Positions 1 through 12,333 of a DNA stretch of 64,000 bases are shown in pieces; the first letter of the stretch is position 1, and each line of letters begins with the position of its first letter. The translations under genes were made by a program, and so were the position numbers. The notes beneath the pieces were generated by a model, which had not been told where the DNA came from, did not search any database, and saw only the letters and a list, made by a program, of their open reading frames with translations. This stretch comes from Gnetum montanum (Eukaryota > Streptophyta > Gnetopsida > Gnetales > Gnetaceae), in NCBI GenBank assembly GCA_015680685.1, contig MNCI01003943.1, forward strand, positions 130,818-194,817, written 5' to 3'.

Positions 1-480
1 CAATCCAAGTTGAACTCCATACATTAAAAAATATTTCTAACTTAAACATTGACTTGAGTCTAGCATTAAAAGAATGACTAATGAACCTTAACCTACTAGA
101 TGAAAAAAAATGCTAGAATTAATGCATAATGAGATTTACAAAGTCTATAGTAATAAATGCATGATAGTAAGATTAGACACTTAGAACTTAAACCTAGGAA
201 TAAGGTCCTTTATTATAATCCCAATCATATGCCTCAACAAATTAAGCTTCCAATACTTTGGAAAGTACTTTAGCTTATTCATATAATTTATAAGATAGTT
301 TTCTTCAAAATATATTATCTTGGAATCCTATAAAAGTTTATCTTAGCCAACATTTAATAGACCAAGTTATTTTGAAAGTCATATGACATCCAATTCACTT
401 ACTTTGAAACCACTAAATCCTAATTCATTTTCTAATTTTTCTTATTTGAACTTGTCATGGGGGAGATGATCTTTATTAAA
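1..480 (+). pseudogene. Ty3 integrase C-terminal fragment
   Basis: Degenerate coding remnant matching the downstream part of the integrase copy at 1440-1660. The run read as LMNLNLLDE near 80-105, the preceding leucine-rich stretch and the later 'KPRNKVLYYNPNH'-like stretch near 190-230 recur in both. A purine-rich motif with five G's at 455-468 follows, like the polypurine motifs of related elements here. It lies directly upstream of another integrase copy that starts with RNase H/integrase linker sequence, so it belongs to a different truncated element or to a duplication. Many stops; no function expected. Confidence 0.6.
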
Positions 481-484
481 GAAC

Positions 485-1900
485 TAAAGCTAACATGTTG
501 AACCTTATTTTCCAACAACAATTTCCCAATGAAAATTTATTCACAAAAATAGCAATGGTGGTAAATTAAATGGCAAAGTCATGGATTACTAATCACATGA
601 CATATCTTACTATACAAGAGCTTCCTATTGAATGGGATAAGAAACAAAGATAATAGTTTCTCCATAGGGGAAAGAGGTATTTAGAAATTAATGGAAAGCT
701 CTACAAGATATGTGCTAATAGATTGATAAGATGATGTGTTTCAGAAGAAAGTTAACAAAGAATCATACAACATGCACATGAAGGGCCATGTGGTGGTCAT
801 TATGTGAGATAGAGGACGGCACTAAAACTGATGATGGCAAGCTACTTCTAGCCTATCATACTTAAGGATGCACACCAATTTGCATAATCTTGTAAGATAT
901 TCCAAAGAGATGAAGGACTGACAACTAGAAATGAAGGACCACAACAGTGGATATAGCCATTGGAACCTTTTGTTATTTGGGGAACTAACTTTATGGGATC
1001 CATCACACTGATGTTGAATGGAAAGTCTTATATCATAGTGATTGTTAATTATTTCATGAAGTGGGTATAAATAGCTATAATTAAAAATTTTATGGCCATA
1101 ACAATTGCCAAATTCTTTCAACAATATGTGGTGAATAGATTCAAAGTACCATGCATGCTAAAATTATATAAAAAAACTCATTTTAAAATAGCTACATTTA
1201 AGAAGCTAATGCAATGACTTGGGGTTAATCACAAATTAACTACATCTGATCACCCCCATGCGAATGGTTAAGCTAAAGTGACTAATAGAGATCTCACAAG
1301 AATATTAACTAGAACTATTAGTCGATATAGGAAGGACTAGAGCACTAAACATAATGATGCTCTATGAGCATATAAATTAACCTAGAAATTTCCTATAGAG
1401 TATTCATTGTGTGAGCTAGTTTATGGTAAAATGCCTATTTTTCCAATCCAAGAAAAATTGAATACCCTTGCAACTACTAGTATCCTTAACCTAGATCTAA
1501 GCTTAGCTAAAAAAGAACATCTAATGAATCTAAATCTCTTAGATGAGAATTGACTGATAACTCAAATGAGTAATGATGTCCATAAAAAGTACTCCAAATA
1601 TAGACATGATGCCAAAATAAGACAAGTATCCATCAAGCCTAGTGATAGAATCTTTTACTATAACTACAATCATGTTCCACACAAGGTTAAGTTCCTTATA
1701 TCAATCTGACACCATACAAATTTACCATTCAACAAATCTACAAAAATTTATTCTCATTAATATTCAATGGATAAAACCATTCCATGACTTTCCTTTCTCC
1801 TCCAAGGACTCTACCATATCCACAAAATCATTCATTGTCCATTCAATGTTCCAAATTTCCTATCTTAACTATAGTCATGGGGATGTCAAGTTTGACACTT
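485..1900 (+). pseudogene. Element A: Athila/Tat-like RNase H-integrase region, decayed
   Basis: Translation across several stops gives the order seen in plant Ty3 (Athila/Tat) pol. There is an FPNENLF-like linker (about 520-545), an LYKIC-like motif before the zinc finger (about 690-720), the HHCC N-terminal finger (HAHEGPCGGHY at 771-803), the DDE core and the C-terminal stretch ending LVYGK...LNLLDEN. Integrase joins element cDNA to chromosomal DNA. The core is dead. The first Asp of the W-G-x-D-F-M-G motif reads Asn (about 980-995), the second Asp block is lost, and the catalytic Glu in the A-E-V-x-N-R motif reads Lys (about 1270-1285). The second Cys pair of the finger is also damaged. 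RT and gag are absent upstream, so this is the 3' part of a truncated element that continues to 7759. Confidence 0.8.
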
Positions 1901-3964
1901 AGGCACCAAATTCTCAATTTTTAGTCTTTTTATATTTTTCCCATTTCTTACTAATTTTTCACATTCTTTAAATCTTGTCCATTCTTTTATACTTTTTCTA
2001 TTTCTTAATCATTTTTCATTCCTTAATATCTTTTAAATTCTTTATACATTTTTTTGTTCTTACCATTTTTCTATCATTTTTTTACTATATTTCATGTACA
2101 TATTCTTATTGATATTTCCAATAATGTGTAAAGGAATAAAATAATATGTAGTCCAAAAAATGGGAATTTCACTCTATATTGTCAAATAATTAAAGGATTG
2201 ATTATATATGTAGTAAGGCCACATCATCCATTCACTCATTTCCAATAATAAGATATTCTTACCATGAACATAATGACATTATTTTCACAATAAAACTAAA
2301 ATAAACTTATGATCATTATGCTTGAATGAAAGAGAGAAGAATCAAGTGGAAATGAAAAGGATGTGACATTAAGGATATTAGTGGATTCTCTAGGGCTACT
2401 ACTATAAGTTTTATCCTACTATTAAATTGTATTATTCACTTGAGTTCTAACAAAAAAAAATGGAAGTATGTCTAAAATAAGTGTTGCCTTACCATATCAA
2501 TAGAAAGACATGTTACCCATACCTAAAGGTAGTCCTTTGGGAAGGTTGATACAATAATAACCTAATAAATGCATAGAATAAAAATTTCTAGAGGTTCCAC
2601 TGAAAAGGGATGTTACCCATGCCTAAAGGTAGGTGACTTCTTAGAAATTTCAAAATTTATTAGACTCACATTGGTTACAGGGCTAGAAAGACATATTACC
2701 CATGCTTGAAGATACTCCTATATCCAAGGTCCAAGTCTCCTTCAAAATAAATTGTGTTATTAATAAATTGCTTTCTTAAACTTCATTGCCAAGTGTTAAA
2801 ATTCATTACAATTATGATAGTTTTCTGGTTGTTAGTTTTGAGATGATGCAATGCAATGTCACTGGTAAGTGGTATGGACTTAGTTTTGACCTTGCATGGA
2901 AGGAATAATGATTACTTTAACCATACATCACACACAGAATTTATTATGCCTATGGTAAGACACCTCACATTCCATTTTCTAGAATCCATGCTACTCCCAT
3001 TTCATCTCACTACTATATACAATCATAATTTGATGGTTTTCTATAGTATACTTATGTGAGCATTATTACTTTCTTATATACTCATCTTTGATCATACATT
3101 CAGCAATTTCTACCAACTATCTCCTCTAAAATTGATCAACATACCTTGCCAAAACTCCTTCTTTCACACACTTTTGACAATAAATTCTTACATTCCGAGC
3201 ATCACCTATGATTCAAAATCCTTTGGACCATATCTATACCTTCTAGAGTATCCATTTTACTTAATTTTTCCATTAGAAATTGCTCAAAATATTGAAAATT
3301 TTCATGGTGATATCATAGATACAATGTATCAACCCCTACAATATTGTAGCTACAATGTCACATCTGCAATGTTGCTACTTTAAAACCCACATATACGCAT
3401 AAGGAGTTAGAAAGTTTTTCATTTCCTTCATTTTACACATAGGGAGTTCATACTATTTTTCTAAACCTCTAACACCCAAACTTTAGAGCTTTATATCTTC
3501 CTTACCATAACTCTAATTTGAGTGATTCTTGAACTTTTGTTAACAAAACAACCAACTTAGTCATGGGGGAGAGCAATGAACATAGTTTGTGCAATTCGCA
3601 TCAAATTTTTCTAACACCTAAAAGAACATATTAAGGGTAAGAAAAATAAGAAATAATGATATTTTAACTAAATATAGGCTAATGAGCTTAATAATTCTTT
3701 CTAAATAACCATTTAAACACACCTTGAATAGGAGATTAACAATTGTGATAGGTCCTAAAGAATAAACTTTTAAAACATTAAAAAATATAAATGCTAAGGG
3801 TTTTTTACAATTTTTTTTCTAACTCTACAATCTTAATAAGAGCTAAAAAGTAACAATAAGGATTGATTTTGATCAAAACCCAAGAACTCAAAAAAGGATT
3901 ATGAATCATTAGAAACTTATTTGAAATCCTTAGGTGATCTTTAAAGAATTTTTTATGATTGCAG
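1901..3964 (+). other. Element A spacer between integrase and ORF2
   Basis: Noncoding, AT-rich. The first part (1910-2200) is T-rich. From 2100 onward it aligns by eye with the H1 copy (39150-39262 continued at 53831-55300) and, on the opposite strand, with the spacers of B and C. It holds three spaced copies of a GAAAGACATG-N-TACCCATG motif (2503-2714). Near 3307-3390 there is a promoter-like cluster: a GATATC, a perfect 14-bp palindrome (CTACAATATTGTAG, about 3339-3352) and a TTTAAAA box. A polypurine motif (CATGGGGGAGAG) lies at about 3563-3574. Short ORFs at 2856-3059 and 3132-3383 show no recognisable protein. Confidence 0.6.
2503..2714 (+). repeat. Three spaced copies of a GAAAGACATGTTACCCATG-type motif
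   Basis: About 28-bp units at 2503-2530, 2603-2630 and 2685-2714, spaced 80-100 bp. The same triplet occurs in element H1 (54081-54109, 54180-54208, 54243-54271). Single copies lie on the minus strand in the spacers of B (about 33445-33476) and C (about 49477-49505). Conservation of the motif across otherwise diverged spacers is visible by eye; role unknown. Confidence 0.65.
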
Positions 3965-6695
3965 ATGCCTCCTAAAAGACCCACAATTGAAGGACCCTCA
4001 TAATTAAGGATAAGAGACCCATAGGAAGAGAACAAGCTAGAAAACAAACTCCACAAGCTAAGAAAGAGATCCATTCCTATCATATCCATCAACCTACACT
4101 TGTGATAGGGCAATCCACATAAGCTAAAGTTGATGCACCACCTGCTCAAGAGTAATGATAGTATCTTACATTAGCAAATGAATAAATCCAAGCCATTCAA
4201 GAAAAGTCTATCATGTCTAGAATCATAGTGGAACTAAACTTTGGACCATTCATGGAGTTTTCCCCTGCTAATGTTCAAGAGTAACTACAAGCCTCTCCTC
4301 CATGGCCAATAATCTCATGTAATGGCAAATGATACTTGGGGAAAGTGTACTAGTTTTGGAAGAATAAGCAAGATGATGCCACATTGAATATAAAGGAATC
4401 ATAGTGTCATACTTTATTGAAGCAATAGCCAAGGTACTAAATCTTCCAAATGTCAGATCCAATAATGCCCAAATCTATACTAGGTCTAAGAAAAAGGCAA
4501 GGAAGTTATGGCTACAATGAACCTATCGAACAAGCAAGAAAAAATATAGTGAATTATCCATAGCAGAAAAGATCTACTTTAAAATTTAGACTTACAATCT
4601 CTTCCCAACAAAATGATTAAATATAATTTCCAACTATGCCACCAGGGAAGGGTTATTTTAATGGGAAAATTCCAAGCTAACATGGCTCATCTATTATTTT
4701 TGGAAATCCAGAGAAGATTTGAAGAAAAGAAGGTAAGGAAACTCACCCTACCATTCCCTTGCCTTATCAAAAGACTATGCCAATAAGCATCAATTCTAGG
4801 ATACATCAATGATATTCTTTACAAAGCCCAAAATACCTCTTATTCTAAGATCTCAAAACCAATGCCCCCAAGAAAGATCAACTAGAAAAACTAGTAGGCA
4901 CTAAAGGAGCAATTGGATCTCCACCAACACAAAACATCTTAGCCTCAGGACAAGAGCAAGCAAGACCTAGTGAGTTAACACCAACCGCTAATAGACCAAG
5001 GCCAAATGCTCCACTAGCATAGTAAGACTATAGACCCTCAATGATCCATTTGTAAGAAATTGCTGAAACCATAAGTTGGTAAAGTAGAGAGGTCTCCAAT
5101 ATGTAGAGGGTGATGGATAATTCAAGTAAGCATGTTGTGTCAATAGGACTTGCAAATAGTCAAATCTCATTATAAGAAAGAAAGAGCAAATATTGGGCAT
5201 AAAAAATCTCTAGGAATGCTACATTCTTCTAGGTAATGTTACAAACGGGAGAAGAAGCCACAGTGATGATTATGCAACATTAGAATGCAGCAAGAGCATC
5301 TGAATTTATCACTAACCATATCAAAAAATCTTTCAATGTTCCTATTGTACCATCAACTGATATGACTAGAGAAAAAGATGTCAAAACCATAGCCAAAATA
5401 TCCATGGCCCCAAAAGAGCATGAGGATATCCTAGGCTAACTGTTGTAGACTAGACATGTAATGTAGAACCTTTTTGATATCTCAAATGATATCATTGTAG
5501 GGCAATTAGAATTTTTTTCAACCAAGGCTAAGCTAATCATGGTAGAAACCAGAGCAAAGCATGTTGAAAATAAGGTAAATATGCTACAAGTAGAATTAGT
5601 TACATCAAGAGTAGAAAGGTAGGACCCTACATAATATATTTCTCCTAACCAGCTGAAGCAATTCAAAAATGAAAAAATGGGTTAATTAATGTCCAAATGG
5701 AGATGGAGAAAAAGAAGATAACATGGAACACCTCAGTAGCAAAAGCATAAACTTACATCCATGCAAAAGCCTTAGTTTCCTTAGAAGAAGAAAACAAGAA
5801 AATTGCTGGGAAAAAAATGTAAGGTTGACTGACATTGAAAAATAAAAGAATATGTTAGAAGAAATCATTCATCAACTGAAAGACCAGTTTGCATGGGTCA
5901 ACCTTGATATTATAAAATTAGCTAAAGAATATAGAACCTTATCAATGGAAGAAGTTAACATAGTACAACAAAAGTCAACCATCAAAATTAGCATGTGGCA
6001 AAATAAGGTCAAAAAGCATGAACAGTTGAAGGAGCACTTTAGAGATTAGGTGGGCATGTATAAGTAGATTAATGAAAATGAGATCTAGATGGCTAAAGCC
6101 AAGATCAGCTCCATCATAACATAGACACCAAATTGACAACCTTTCCTAAATAGTATTGCCCACATGCACCAAGCTAGATTAAGAATAAAGACCTGTAAAT
6201 AAAGAATTTAACAAAGTACATGAGATTAGCAAATATTTGATATGATAATCTAGCCATGTTAATAGTAGGTAAGCCTAGAATAGAACTAGAGTGGCAAGTA
6301 TCTATAGTATACACATTACATGAGAAAGAGTTTGTAGATAAAAAGGATGCGCAACAAAAGCTTTACATTGCAAACTCCAAGCTCAAGGTAATCAAAGCTA
6401 GGTACCAAGACCAAAAAGATGTAGCAAAAAATTAGGCTAGGAGGATGACAAATTATCAAGAATTAAGAAAGATAGCTAGAGCTCTAGACGAAAAAAGAAG
6501 GTAGTTTGTAGCATGGTATGTGAAGACCAACAAGATGTTTCTGCAATTTCCATGTCCATGGGAATTTGCCTAAATGGTACATGATCCAAAATCAAGAGAG
6601 GAGAAAATTTTGGCACTCTTTAACTGATGTCAATTCCACAAGGCTGGTAATAAAGAAAAGAAGCTAATGTAGGAGCCACCACTCTTCAAACTTGA
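3965..6695 (+). pseudogene. Element A ORF2: putative plant transposon-protein domain plus coiled coil (decayed)
   Basis: Starts MPPKR at 3965, in the same place as the MAPKH/MAPKHG starts in B and C. The N-terminal half contains IVELNFGPFMEF (about 4223-4258), a KYSELSIAEKIYFKI block (about 4538-4590) and an FPTK..LN.ISNYA block. These are the conserved parts of the domain Pfam calls 'putative plant transposon protein', known from the extra ORF 3' of integrase in Athila/Calypso-type elements. The C-terminal half is rich in Glu, Lys and Gln heptads (the best open piece is 5852-6049) and should form coiled coil. Many stops and frameshifts. Biochemical role unknown; env-like status is only positional. 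Confidence 0.7.
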
Positions 6696-6912
6696 AGACT
6701 ACATTGATCTTTTGTTTTGTCATATGTGTCAATAATGCACTACAAGATAATTTGTAAACACCACTCAAACCATAATGCAACATTCATAATAGAGTCAATC
6801 ATGCATATAAGTCATAGTATCAGAGTCTATATATAATCCCATAAATTTTATGAGATACTCTATCCTTCTTTTGTTTTGACTTGAGGATGAGTTTTAGTCA
6901 GTTGTAAGGGTA
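6696..6912 (+). other. Element A 3' untranslated stretch and polypurine tract
   Basis: Short noncoding stretch between ORF2 and the 3' LTR. A GAGGATGAG motif lies at about 6882-6890 and the purine run GTAAGGGTA (6904-6912) directly abuts the LTR start. This matches the arrangement in C, where TGTGGGGGTA precedes its LTR. Confidence 0.6.
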
Positions 6913-7759
6913 TGATAAAACCTTTGTATCATTAGGCTATGATATCATATCTATGATATCGTAGCTCTGCATATGTCATTGTAGATGCAATGTAGTGGCC
7001 ATGGTCATGCCTATAAATACCAATCCACAATCGCATCAACAAAATTTCGCCAACAGTTAGCCAAATTCTTGTAGTTTTTTCTTCGTGAATTAGAGTTAGA
7101 GTTAGAATGAATGCTCACAATCCGATGAACAACAATTGTATAGAATCTTTGTTTGAGTGGATTATTCCTGAGTACAATTCATGATTGGAAATAAAGATCA
7201 AGGTTCTTTCATCATTGCAGCATCTCACTTAGTTTAATTTTACTTTTTAACATGTTTACTTTTCTTAAGTCATTTACATTTTCAAAGTACTTTACTTTTC
7301 TAATGTCTCTTAGGAAGGTAGTATAAGTACAACTAGTTGAACTATTTGGTAATCCATTAGTGACTTCACTTGATTCACTTAGTAGTGAAATCACTTGGTA
7401 ATTCCAATAACAGTTAGATTAGCCCATGATGTATATGGTAAACTAGAAACAATTGTTTATCACATATAGACTAGAATATATTTCTATTTTCATTACACTT
7501 AGAATTAAATTTTATTATCATTTTTACCATCTTAGCACTTCGTGTAATTTAAGCTGAACAACATCAACATATCATATACCTTGCCAAGAGTTAAATCACA
7601 TGACCTGAACCCTGCTAACTATACATGTAAAGATAATAATCATGAACTAAACATCAACTAATAGCATACTTACATTTTCTATCCATGGATTCTGATTAAG
7701 TCACATGTGAACACTTATGACTTGTATGGTTGAGTGTTGGAATACCCAACCATTTATCA
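6913..7759 (+). mobile_element. Element A 3' LTR (847 bp)
   Basis: Begins TGATAAAA and ends TTTATCA, a 7-bp terminal inverted repeat, right after the purine tract. It is collinear with the LTRs of B, C, E and D but strongly diverged. Shared landmarks are GATATC motifs (about 6950-6975), a TATAAATA box (about 7012-7019), AAATAAAGATCAAGRTT near 7190-7205, CACTTGGTAATTCC near 7392 and TATGGTTGAGTGTTGGAATACCC near the end. The flank after 7759 is unrelated sequence from element F, so no TSD can be tested. Confidence 0.75.
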
Positions 7760-7849
7760 CACATAGAAGAAATAATAAATAAAAGAGGCAAAACATCCTA
7801 AAGCTCATACATCTAACATTATCGTGTTAGCAATGAATTCTTAAGTAGT

Positions 7850-8702
7850 TGATGAGTAGCGAGGTATCCCTACATTCAGCCATACGAATACGAGCATGTA
7901 CACGCGATCCGGTCGAACTCCACAGACAAACTAGTTGTGGCACCTAGATAGTTATATGTTGATTGCAGTTCGTTGTCTTCCCACCTAGACTAGTATTTTC
8001 TTTGTCACATATGGTTTAGTCCAGGGTGAGGTGTATGATGTGGTTTCTACTACTATGCTACTCCTAAGGACAATGAAAAATAATCTTGATTAAGATAATA
8101 AGCAATATGAAATAAAATCTAAGCCAGCCTAAGTGTGATGAGCATCCACCCTTAATCATCTATACAAATCTTGGACCTCGTGTACTACTTCTAGGATTAC
8201 CAAGTGCATATTACTTGAGCACTACTAGATGTGCTACTAGGTTACCAAGTAGTTACACTTAAATCTTCATGATTAAGATGTACTCATTCCACATTAGCAA
8301 TAGTAAGTGTAAATGATAATAAAGGAAATATTAACTAGAAAAATAGTAATAAATAATTAACAATTTAAGCAAATAAAAGCTAAGTGAATGCTACAATGAT
8401 GGAGTAATCTTGATCTTTATTGTTGATTGTGTGTGTGTCCAAGTATGTCACACTTGAACAAAGGTTCCATACAATTGCAAGCATCACACTGCGAGCATGC
8501 ACTTGAAAAAGGAACTAAAAACTAACTAAGAACTAACAAAAATACTTGACCCTAAAGACTTACCAAAACACTCCGTTCCTATGCGCCCAAGTGTTCTATT
8601 TATAGGCTAACACAGGAATCACGATATCATGTATATGATATCATTACCCAGGCTGTGATACTGCATACTCGATATTGGGGCTTGGCAAACCATGATTCAT
8701 CA
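7850..8702 (-). mobile_element. Solo LTR (E) of the palindrome family, TSD GTAGT
   Basis: An 853-bp LTR in minus orientation. On the plus strand it starts TGATGAGTAGCGAGG and ends CATGATTCATCA. It is flanked by perfect 5-bp repeats GTAGT (7845-7849 and 8703-8707), and no internal region is present, so it is a solo LTR left by LTR-LTR recombination. It contains a TATA box (TATTTATA at 8597-8604, minus-sense TATAAATA) and GATATC motifs at 8620-8645, U3-side of the TATA. It interrupts element F. Confidence 0.9.
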
Positions 8703-9340
8703 GTAGTCATGTAAGATGGATTAGAGAAAGACTTTTCCTTAAGAGAAAATATATCAAGTTCTTTGAAGCCTAAGTCAATGACCTCAATATCCAAGACAGA
8801 TTCATCGTTTAGGTCTACCAAATATTTTGTATTGATAGAGTCCTTTGGAGGAGAGATAACTGTAGAGTTATCTACAAGCTCAATTTTGACATCAGCTAGT
8901 TCACTACTAAGTTAATAAGGTTGAGCCTCATGATCTGAGAGAAAGATACTTGGAATCTATATATCAACTAAGATGATTATCATGCATGTATAGAAAGGAA
9001 AGTGAATCTCCTAGTATATAGGAGATGATACTGAACAATGTTAAGCTAGCCAAGGATGCCCTAATATTTTGTTTACACAAGGATATTCACATATTTCCAT
9101 AATGAAAGCTTCGAATTGTATAGAAACACCTACTATAAACAACAATCCAATGGAACGTATAACTTCTAATCACATACAATTAAAGGAAATGAGATTAATG
9201 CAAGTTTCATTGCAAGTTACTTGATAATGAAAATTAAGAGGCTTAATAATAGCCCAAGTGATCACATTAAATCTGGCATCATCATCAACATGTATCAACA
9301 AAATCTAAGCATCAAGTGATATTTTAATAATGACATAGAG
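8703..9340 (-). pseudogene. Element F: Ty3 aspartic protease region, decayed
   Basis: Minus-strand reading gives an ILGHPWLA motif (about 9040-9065) preceded by FIMEIC, and followed by an EIHFPF stretch and an acidic 64-residue open stretch (8627-8821). This is the C-terminal part of a plant Ty3 retropepsin (ILGRPWL motif) that would mature Gag-Pol. The homologous copy in H (26368-27000) is better kept. The active-site DSG/DTG triad is not recognisable here. The open stretch runs into the solo LTR at 8702. Confidence 0.55.
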
Positions 9341-10640
9341 TGGTAGCTAATAAATATCATCCTTCTTTAAATCAATCTTGATGTTCCTACCATGAAAGTT
9401 TAAATTATCTTATTCATAACGAGAGACCTGAAGAAAGGAAGATATAGCCTTTGTCTAAGCTAGAATGTCACTTAGGACCATAATTCTCTAAAGAATATCA
9501 TATAAAGCTACATGATGTTCTATAAATATTTCTATGAGGTTGTACAAAAATAAGTTACTTCCCTTTGACCAGATAGTTGTGTCATCTACTATAAGATCTT
9601 TTCTGTTGATTAAGATGGTTGTGGAGCTGGTGTCATTGTGACTAGCTATATAGGATAATACAAAGATGGAGGCTGCTTGAAAAAAATAGATTCTTGATGC
9701 TACTAGAAAGAAACCTTGTTTGATGTTTTGGAAGGTTTTTTAGATGCATTGGTAATGTTCTGCTTCTATTTACTTAATTATGACTCATTGGTCCACTAGC
9801 TATGAGTAAGGATTCTTACTTGAGATGATGGAAAGGAATGATTAGATGCTTTGGATATAGTAGATGGTAGATGAATGGATATGTTGCAATTTAATATGGT
9901 ATGGAATAGGATGGGAATAGGATGAATGAATAGGTTATGTAACAAAAGAGGAATAATGAAGATTTGTAACAATACAAGATATGCCTATGTTTTGGTTGTT
10001 TAAAAGAGCACAAATGCAATAAGAAGATGAAAAAAAGTGATTTGGCTTTGATGAAGTGGCAGTGTAGTCAAATTAACAAATAACATAAGGCTTTTGAGGT
10101 TATGGTGGAGACTGTTGATGGTGCTTGTAGTCAAACTAGCAAATTATGTAAGGCTCCTTAAATGAGAAGTTATAAGCTTTATATTTTAGCTTGAAAGCTA
10201 AAATAGTGTTTCCAACGCCTAAAAGATTCTAAAATACTTTCAACTATTAATTGTATAGATGCATTGATCATGCCCTTATCTATAAGATCCTAAATGTCAT
10301 CTTTCAAATTCCTACAATTATCTATGTCATGACCAATAGTCTCATAATAGTAGAAACACTTTTGGTAGTTAGACAACATAAGCCCCCCAGGATCACCTTC
10401 TTGTCTTTGAGAAGGATCCATTGCTATGAGCTAAATGCAATAGCAACGTGCTCTTGATTTATTAGAAACTTGCTTCCTCTTAAGGTGGTCATCACTATGA
10501 AGATTTTTTTTAAAAAAAAATGAGAATACCTCATGGGTATCTTGTTATATTAATTCCTACTTCTTTAAGGTCTGTGTTATTAATTTGAAGTAAAAGCAAT
10601 TAAGGGAACATTTCTTTGTCCTTTAGAAAAACAAAAAACA
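9341..10640 (-). other. Element F internal region without recognisable domain
   Basis: Between the protease and gag relics. T/A-rich on the minus strand, with no ORF above 70 codons that reads as a known protein. By position it is the gag C-terminal/linker part of F. Nothing else stands out. Confidence 0.4.
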
Positions 10641-11300
10641 TCTTAAGAAGTTGGTTATCCCTTCTCTTATTTCACAACATTTTTAGCTTTGTTACAAATT
10701 AATGAGAATTCTTGGTCACCACATTGAATAGCAACTTCTTCAATGCATCTAGTAACTAAGCAAGTATCATTCAAAAAATGAGACTTAGGATAAGTTATCC
10801 TCTTTTGAATATAGTTAATAAGTGCAGCTTCAAAAATTTCTTGTGGATGACATTCCTCTAAATGAGACAATAGTTTAGTTAATTTTTTTGTCCATCCATA
10901 GATGAATCTATTATTGGATTTATTTAAAACTTACTTGATGGTAAAAATTCCATAACACTTGTACTTTTAGGAACATTGAACTTAAAGCATTCAATGAAAG
11001 CTATAAGTAGTTATTCTGAAGTGGTAATAAAACCATGAGACAAGGATCTATATCATTCTAAAGCTCTTCTAGAAAGAGAGTTAGAGAAATATCTTAGCAC
11101 AATGTAAGGATAAGAGGCAAGAAGCATGCATTCATTCCGAACATGACTACTTGATTGATATGATCTCCTATTTTGCCATTGTATTTTGTAAAAGATGGTA
11201 GTGAAACTCCCTTAGGCAAAACTAGCAAGGGAATAGTAGAGCTTATAGGATCAATTAGGACCTAATCAATGAAAATAGGTAAATTTCCTTGCATAATAAT
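10641..11300 (-). pseudogene. Element F gag (retrotransposon Gag capsid-like), decayed
   Basis: The minus-strand reading from about 11230 gives F-T-K-Y-N-G-K-x-G-D-H, then SLSRRALEWY-like residues near 11060 and a long helical tail (10667-10870 open). This is the order of the plant Ty3 gag capsid domain (P-x-F-x-K-Y-x-G ... SL-x-G-x-A-x-x-W). Frameshifts join the pieces. The N-terminal part continues on the far side of element G (20532-22690). Confidence 0.6.
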
Positions 11301-11739
11301 AACCTTTGCTACTTTATCTTTAATGCTTTAGAGATGAAGCATAGCATCATTTAGCAGTGCTAACAATTGTGGATTTGCTCTGTGAAAGTGAGAAATAGGT
11401 TGAGCTATAATAGTAGGTGATGGTGTCAAAGTGGAACATATGTATGGAATGGATCCAAATGTAATAGAAGTAGTTATGCCTAATGAAATAGAATTAGTTA
11501 TGTATAGAGGAAAAAAGGATACACTTTTAGATTAGGAAATGTTAAACAGTGATGGAGTTATGAAACCAAGTGATAGAATAAACTAAAAAGTAGGTATGAT
11601 AGGCCAAGGTTGACAAAAGTAGTATGTGGATCCAAAAGATGGATTATAAAATTGGAAGTGAAAATGAGGGTAGCTAACGTTATTAGGAGGAAACAGATGA
11701 TAATCTAAAGAAATAGAGCTCATAAGAAGACTAAGTGAT

Positions 11740-11744
11740 CTCGT
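11740..11744 (+). repeat. Target-site duplication of element G (left), CTCGT
   Basis: CTCGT directly before the LTR start TGTCGCATCC. An identical CTCGT follows the right LTR at 20527-20531. Confidence 0.9.
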
Positions 11745-12319
11745 TGTCGCATCCCCATTCCTAAATGATGTTTTTGCCTAATGGAGATAGTGTCTCTTCA
11801 TAATAAGTATTATTGTTATCTTAACAAGACCTAAAATGGTAGTTGTGATTAAGACCTAAAAGGGCATGTTGTAATAATGGACGTGTCTCTTGAGGTAACC
11901 TTTGGGGGTTTAACTGAAGGTATTTATACCCAGGGTTAGAGATTTTGTTGACATGGAGTGGCAGAGCCAGTACAAGCAAGACATAGGAAGCTAGGTGAAG
12001 CAGAATAGGAAGTGGATTGACCATCCCTTCTAGTTGGGTTATAGGCCTAACTGTGGTGGCAGTGCTGGATTGCCTCTAAGGGATAAATACCAAAGGAAGA
12101 AAACCCCAAGGAACACTCTCAAAGCACTATCCAAATATGCTATTCCATATCAATAAAACATTCTTTTCTTTGTCTTTCTACATTTTTCCTATTATTTCCC
12201 TTATACATAATGTCAAATATCACATATATTTCGCATTTGGTATATTTTCTTTGTACACATAATGTCTAATATATTGTATATTTGATGTTTGCCATGACAT
12301 TCGAGGATGGGATGTCACA
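11745..12319 (+). mobile_element. Element G 5' LTR (575 bp)
   Basis: TGTCGCATCC...GGGATGTCACA, near-identical in layout to 19954-20526. It contains an AATAAA at 12152-12157 and AT-rich repeats of an ATATTGTATATTTGATG type near the 3' end. Confidence 0.88.
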
Positions 12320-12321
12320 AT

Positions 12322-12333
12322 TGGTATCAGAGC
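12322..12333 (+). promoter_or_regulatory. Element G primer-binding site, tRNA-Met(i)
   Basis: TGGTATCAGAGC, the standard plant PBS complementary to the 3' end of initiator tRNA-Met, two bases after the LTR. Confidence 0.92.

Noticed and set aside
2856-3383. Two short plus-strand ORFs in element A's spacer
   Set aside because: Homologous spacer in H1, B and C does not keep these frames, and the translations show no domain; chance ORFs.
7785-7790. AGAGG as a TSD partner for the H/F compound (37962-37966 also reads AGAGG)
   Set aside because: No LTR terminus adjoins the left copy, so a five-base match by chance is likely.
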